Positions 24,771-28,064 of a stretch of DNA of 28,064 nucleotides are shown here, one piece after another. The notes under the pieces were generated by a model. That model did not search any database. It saw only the letters and a list, made by a program, of their open reading frames with translations, and was not told the origin of the DNA. The number at the start of each line of letters is the position of its first letter. Positions within the stretch are counted from its first letter, which is position 1. The position numbers and the translations under genes are program-made. Location of the stretch: assembly GCA_016303085.1 (NCBI GenBank), contig JAEDMI010000007.1, positions 1 through 28,064 of the forward strand, written 5' to 3'. This DNA comes from Acetatifactor sp. (GTDB lineage Bacteria; Bacillota; Clostridia; Lachnospirales; Lachnospiraceae).

Positions 24771-27700
24771 ATGAACGGAAACGTAATTCCTTTTTACAAT
24801 AACTGGAGCTTTTTGCGGACGGATCTGCATGCTACCATGGGAGAACTGGAGAGACAGAAGACCAGATTTTCCCCTGTTGAGCTGCCACATGACTGGCTGA
24901 TTTATGATGCGAAGAATCTGTATCGGGACGGTTGCGGCTGGTATCGGAAGGAGTTTGAACTGGAAACCGGAGAGATTGCCGATTTGAGCGGGGAAGTAGG
25001 CAAAGGCTCAGTAAAATCTGAGAATTCCGGCATAGAGAGAGTTTTTGCCCGTATCGGCAGGGGCGAGAAACTGATTCTGCGCTTTGATGGCGTGTATATG
25101 GACTCTACGGTTTACGTCAACGGCACAAAAATCGGCGACTGGAAGTATGGCTATTCCACCTTTGACATGGATATTACCTCCGCATTGACAGCGGGGAAAA
25201 ATCAGGTTCTGGTTCAGGTGCGGTTTCAGTCACCCAATAGCAGATGGTATTCCGGAGCCGGTATATACCGCAAGGTATGGCTGAAGGTGTGCCCTGCGGT
25301 TTATCTGCCCCTGGACGGCACCTATATCACCACAAGAAAATGTGAAGAGGGCTATATGCTGGAGGCGGAGACGGAAGTGGCCGGCCGGCCGAATGTGAAT
25401 GTGGGCTGCCGTTACCGTCTGTGGAAGGATGAGAAGCCGGTACAGGAGTTGGGATGGTCCCCTGTCACTGTCGTTGCGGGAGAGGAAGGCATAATCGGGA
25501 AGACAGCAGTATCGGCGATAATTCCCAATCCCGCGATTTGGGATGTGGAGGACCCCCAGTGTTATCGCCTTTCTGTGGAACTTTGCCGGAAGGAAAGGGA
25601 GGAAGCGTTGGACAGTCAGGAAATCACGGTTGGCTTCCGTACCATTGAGATTACCACGGACAAGGGGCTTTTCCTGAACGGACGTCACATGAAAATCCAC
25701 GGTGTCTGCGAGCATCATGACTTGGGCTGTCTGGGTGCGGCTTTCCATGCTCCCGCCATGGAGAGAAAAATCAGGATGCTGCAGGAGATGGGGGTAAACG
25801 CCATTCGTACCAGCCACAATATGCCGGCGCCCGAACTCATGGATATGGCAGACAGGATGGGAATGTTGATTTTGAGCGAGGGCTTTGACATGTGGGAGCG
25901 CTCCAAGACGGAATACGATTACGGGCGCTTCTTCAAAGAGTGGTGCGAGAGGGATGTGAGAAGCTGGGTGCGTCGGGACAGAAATCATCCCAGTCTCTTA
26001 CTCTGGTCAATCGGTAACGAAATCTACGATACACACGCAGACGAACACGGACAGGAGATTACCCGCAGACTGATGAAGGCGGTGCGGGAGCACGACCCCA
26101 AGGCAAATGCGTTGATTACCATCGGTTCCAACTACATGCCATGGGAAAATGCAAGAAAATGTGCGGACATCGTGAAGGTGGCCGGCTATAATTACGGAGA
26201 AAAGTATTATGAGGAGCAGCATACCCGGCATCCCGACTGGATGATGTACGGCAGCGAGACATCCTCTGTGGTGCAGAGCCGGGGCATCTACCATTTCCCT
26301 TTGAGGCAGGCGGTGTTGTCCGATGAGGATGAGCAGTGCTCCTCTCTGGGCAATTCCACCACAAGCTGGGGAGCAAGAAGCTGGCAGAAGTGTATCACTG
26401 ATGACAGAGATCCGGAATATATCTGGGGACAGTTTATCTGGACTGGCTTTGATTATATCGGAGAGCCTACGCCCTATCACACCAAGAATTCCTACTTCGG
26501 ACAGATTGACACAGCAGGCTTCCCCAAGGATTCTTATTATGTGTTCCGGGCGGAGTGGACGGATGTGAAGAAAGCGCCCATGGTGCATCTATTCCCTTAC
26601 TGGGATTTTAATCCGGGACAGATGGTTGACGTACAGGCCTGTACCAATGCTCCCTGCGTGGAGCTGTTTGTCAACGGAAAGTCGCAAGGAAAGCAGTATA
26701 TTGACCATGTCCGCGGTCTGAAGCTTGTGCCGGACTGGCAGGTGGCCTATGAGCCGGGAACCATCACTGCCGTTGCCTATGACGAGAACGGCGCAGAGGT
26801 GGCCAGAGACAGCCATACCTCCTTCGGAGACAGCAGACGCATTGTGCTCTCCGCAGATAAGCCGGAGCTGACGGCGGACTGTGAGGACATGTGCTTTGTC
26901 ACGGTGTCTGTTCTGGATGCACAGGGAAATCCCGTAGAGAATGCGACAGATTATGTGAAAGCTGAAATTACCGGTCCCGGACGGATTCTGGGTATGGATA
27001 ACGGGGACAGCACGGATTATGACGATTACAAGACAACGGTGAGAAAGCTGTTTTCAGGAAAGCTTTTAATCGTTGTGGGAAGCACCGCCGAGGCGGGAGA
27101 AATTACGCTGAAGGTTTCGGGAAGGGGACTGGAGCCCGCAGAGCTGAAGTTTACGGCAGCAGAGGCGGGACCGGGGACTTATCAGAAGACTTTCCTGGAG
27201 GATTGCAGCGGGAAGGCGCAGAGGATGTTTCCCGACAGAATACCTGTGAGAAAGCTGGAGCTTCGCGCTTCGGAAAAGCTTGTATTCACGCCCGGGAAGA
27301 AAGAAATTACGGTGGAAGCCGTGCTCTATCCCGCAGATACCACAGACAGGACGCTGGTTTGGAAGGTGGTAAACGAGGCGGGAATTGATGTCAATTTCGC
27401 TAAGGTGGAGAAATGTTCGGATGAACACTGTCTTGATAAGCAGGGAAGGAGTTTTACAAAGGTAACTGCAGTAGGCGACGGGAATTTTTACGTGCGCTGC
27501 ATGGTGAAGGATGGGGACAGGACTGTGTTGATTTCCCATTTGGAATGTAAAGCGGAAGGATTAGGCAAAGCCTTTCTGAATCCTTATGAATTTGTGTCTG
27601 CGGGCTTGTATACATCTGCACTGGGAGATATCGGCAGCGGAAACGAGAAGGGAATTGCCACCTCCAGAGATGGAGTCAGCGGTGTAACCTTTGAAAATGT

Positions 27701-28064
27701 GGACTTTGGAGAGTATGGCTCGGATGAACTGACGTTACCTGTCTTTGCCCTCTCCGATGAAGCGGTTGACATTGAAATCTGGCTGGGAACACCTCGTGAG
27801 GCGGGAAGCAGGTTGCTTGATACGGTAGTGTATCAGAAGCCCTCTATCTGGAATGTATATCAGGAAGAAACCTATAAGCTGCCGGAGCGTATCAAGGGCG
27901 TGGCAACGATTGCCTTCCTGCTGAAGACCAAGGTACATATCAAGGGCTTTACGTTCAGCAGGCAGGAGAAAGCCTTCGGCACTCTGTACGGTTGCGAGGC
28001 AAATGCGGTTTACGGAGTTACCTTTACCCGGGAAGGAAGCATCATTCGAGGCATCGGCAATAAC
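24771..28064 (+). CDS. Glycoside hydrolase family 2 (beta-galactosidase-like), 3' end beyond the window
   Basis: Retaining exo-glycosidase of the GH2 clan; 1098 codons are visible and the frame is open at the window edge. The N-terminal sugar-binding domain includes VELPHDWLI and GCGWYRKEF, then DGVYMDSTVYVNG. The TIM barrel starts near KGLFLNGRHMKIHGVCEHHD. Acid/base Glu417 is in WSIGNEIYD and nucleophile Glu496 in MYGSETSS. Ig-like domains follow, and a beta-rich C-terminal region near residues 960-1060 (FENVDFGEYGSDELTLPVF...) resembles a carbohydrate-binding module of the CBM6 type. There is no signal peptide, so it acts inside the cell on imported oligosaccharides. GGGAGG lies about 8 bases before the ATG. 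Beta-galactosidase is likely, but beta-glucuronidase or another GH2 activity cannot be excluded. Confidence 0.92.
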   Translation, partial: MNGNVIPFYNNWSFLRTDLHATMGELERQKTRFSPVELPHDWLIYDAKNLYRDGCGWYRKEFELETGEIADLSGEVGKGSVKSENSGIERVFARIGRGEKLILRFDGVYMDSTVYVNGTKIGDWKYGYSTFDMDITSALTAGKNQVLVQVRFQSPNSRWYSGAGIYRKVWLKVCPAVYLPLDGTYITTRKCEEGYMLEAETEVAGRPNVNVGCRYRLWKDEKPVQELGWSPVTVVAGEEGIIGKTAVSAIIPNPAIWDVEDPQCYRLSVELCRKEREEALDSQEITVGFRTIEITTDKGLFLNGRHMKIHGVCEHHDLGCLGAAFHAPAMERKIRMLQEMGVNAIRTSHNMPAPELMDMADRMGMLILSEGFDMWERSKTEYDYGRFFKEWCERDVRSWVRRDRNHPSLLLWSIGNEIYDTHADEHGQEITRRLMKAVREHDPKANALITIGSNYMPWENARKCADIVKVAGYNYGEKYYEEQHTRHPDWMMYGSETSSVVQSRGIYHFPLRQAVLSDEDEQCSSLGNSTTSWGARSWQKCITDDRDPEYIWGQFIWTGFDYIGEPTPYHTKNSYFGQIDTAGFPKDSYYVFRAEWTDVKKAPMVHLFPYWDFNPGQMVDVQACTNAPCVELFVNGKSQGKQYIDHVRGLKLVPDWQVAYEPGTITAVAYDENGAEVARDSHTSFGDSRRIVLSADKPELTADCEDMCFVTVSVLDAQGNPVENATDYVKAEITGPGRILGMDNGDSTDYDDYKTTVRKLFSGKLLIVVGSTAEAGEITLKVSGRGLEPAELKFTAAEAGPGTYQKTFLEDCSGKAQRMFPDRIPVRKLELRASEKLVFTPGKKEITVEAVLYPADTTDRTLVWKVVNEAGIDVNFAKVEKCSDEHCLDKQGRSFTKVTAVGDGNFYVRCMVKDGDRTVLISHLECKAEGLGKAFLNPYEFVSAGLYTSALGDIGSGNEKGIATSRDGVSGVTFENVDFGEYGSDELTLPVFALSDEAVDIEIWLGTPREAGSRLLDTVVYQKPSIWNVYQEETYKLPERIKGVATIAFLLKTKVHIKGFTFSRQEKAFGTLYGCEANAVYGVTFTREGSIIRGIGNN

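Overview
The window looks like chromosome from a low-to-mid GC Clostridia member, most likely Lachnospiraceae. This rests on family recognition alone: AddAB instead of RecBCD, a ThiT thiamine transporter under a TPP riboswitch, a DegV protein, a dCache-type hybrid kinase, a family 2 glycosidase with a long C-terminal extension, and Gram-positive lipoprotein signals. I see no tRNA, rRNA, CRISPR array or insertion sequence.

Layout. 1-1000: membrane-anchored SGNH hydrolase. 1129-2574: sigma-A promoter, a leader with three predicted hairpins, and a UraA-type uracil permease whose N-terminus is uncertain. 2719-4792: M19 dipeptidase and DegV protein. 4796-5611 (minus): HAD-IIA phosphatase that may be read from a leaderless mRNA. 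5761-12024: a tight three-gene block, lipoprotein / hybrid histidine kinase / paralogous lipoprotein. Both lipoproteins join a solute-binding-like domain to a domain resembling the C-terminal half of 5'-nucleotidases. 12048-12543: methyltransferase pseudogene with an internal deletion. 12582-20758: acylphosphatase, then a DNA-repair run of 3-methyladenine glycosylase, addB and addA with overlapping ends. 20818-21610 (minus): thiT with its TPP riboswitch. 21671-24568: own promoter, structured leader, and a TetM/EF-G-like GTPase fused to a C-terminal NYN (YacP/Rae1-like) nuclease domain. 24771 to the window end: intracellular GH2 glycosidase, cut by the edge.

Two loci deserve attention. The first is the GTPase-NYN fusion: a ribosome-binding translational GTPase carrying a domain related to Rae1, the ribosome A-site mRNA endonuclease of Bacillus. 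This suggests one polypeptide that acts on stalled or drug-bound ribosomes and cuts the mRNA. Its reading frame ends at a TGA exactly where YacP-family proteins have an arginine, and family-like sequence continues in frame for 34 more codons. The second is the lipoprotein-kinase-lipoprotein cassette, which has no ABC permease or ATPase nearby and so looks like a ligand-sensing system rather than an importer.

Functional themes are pyrimidine and thiamine uptake, peptide and glycan breakdown, DNA repair, and sensing or ribosome quality control. All functions are inferred from motifs remembered for each family; no database search was possible.
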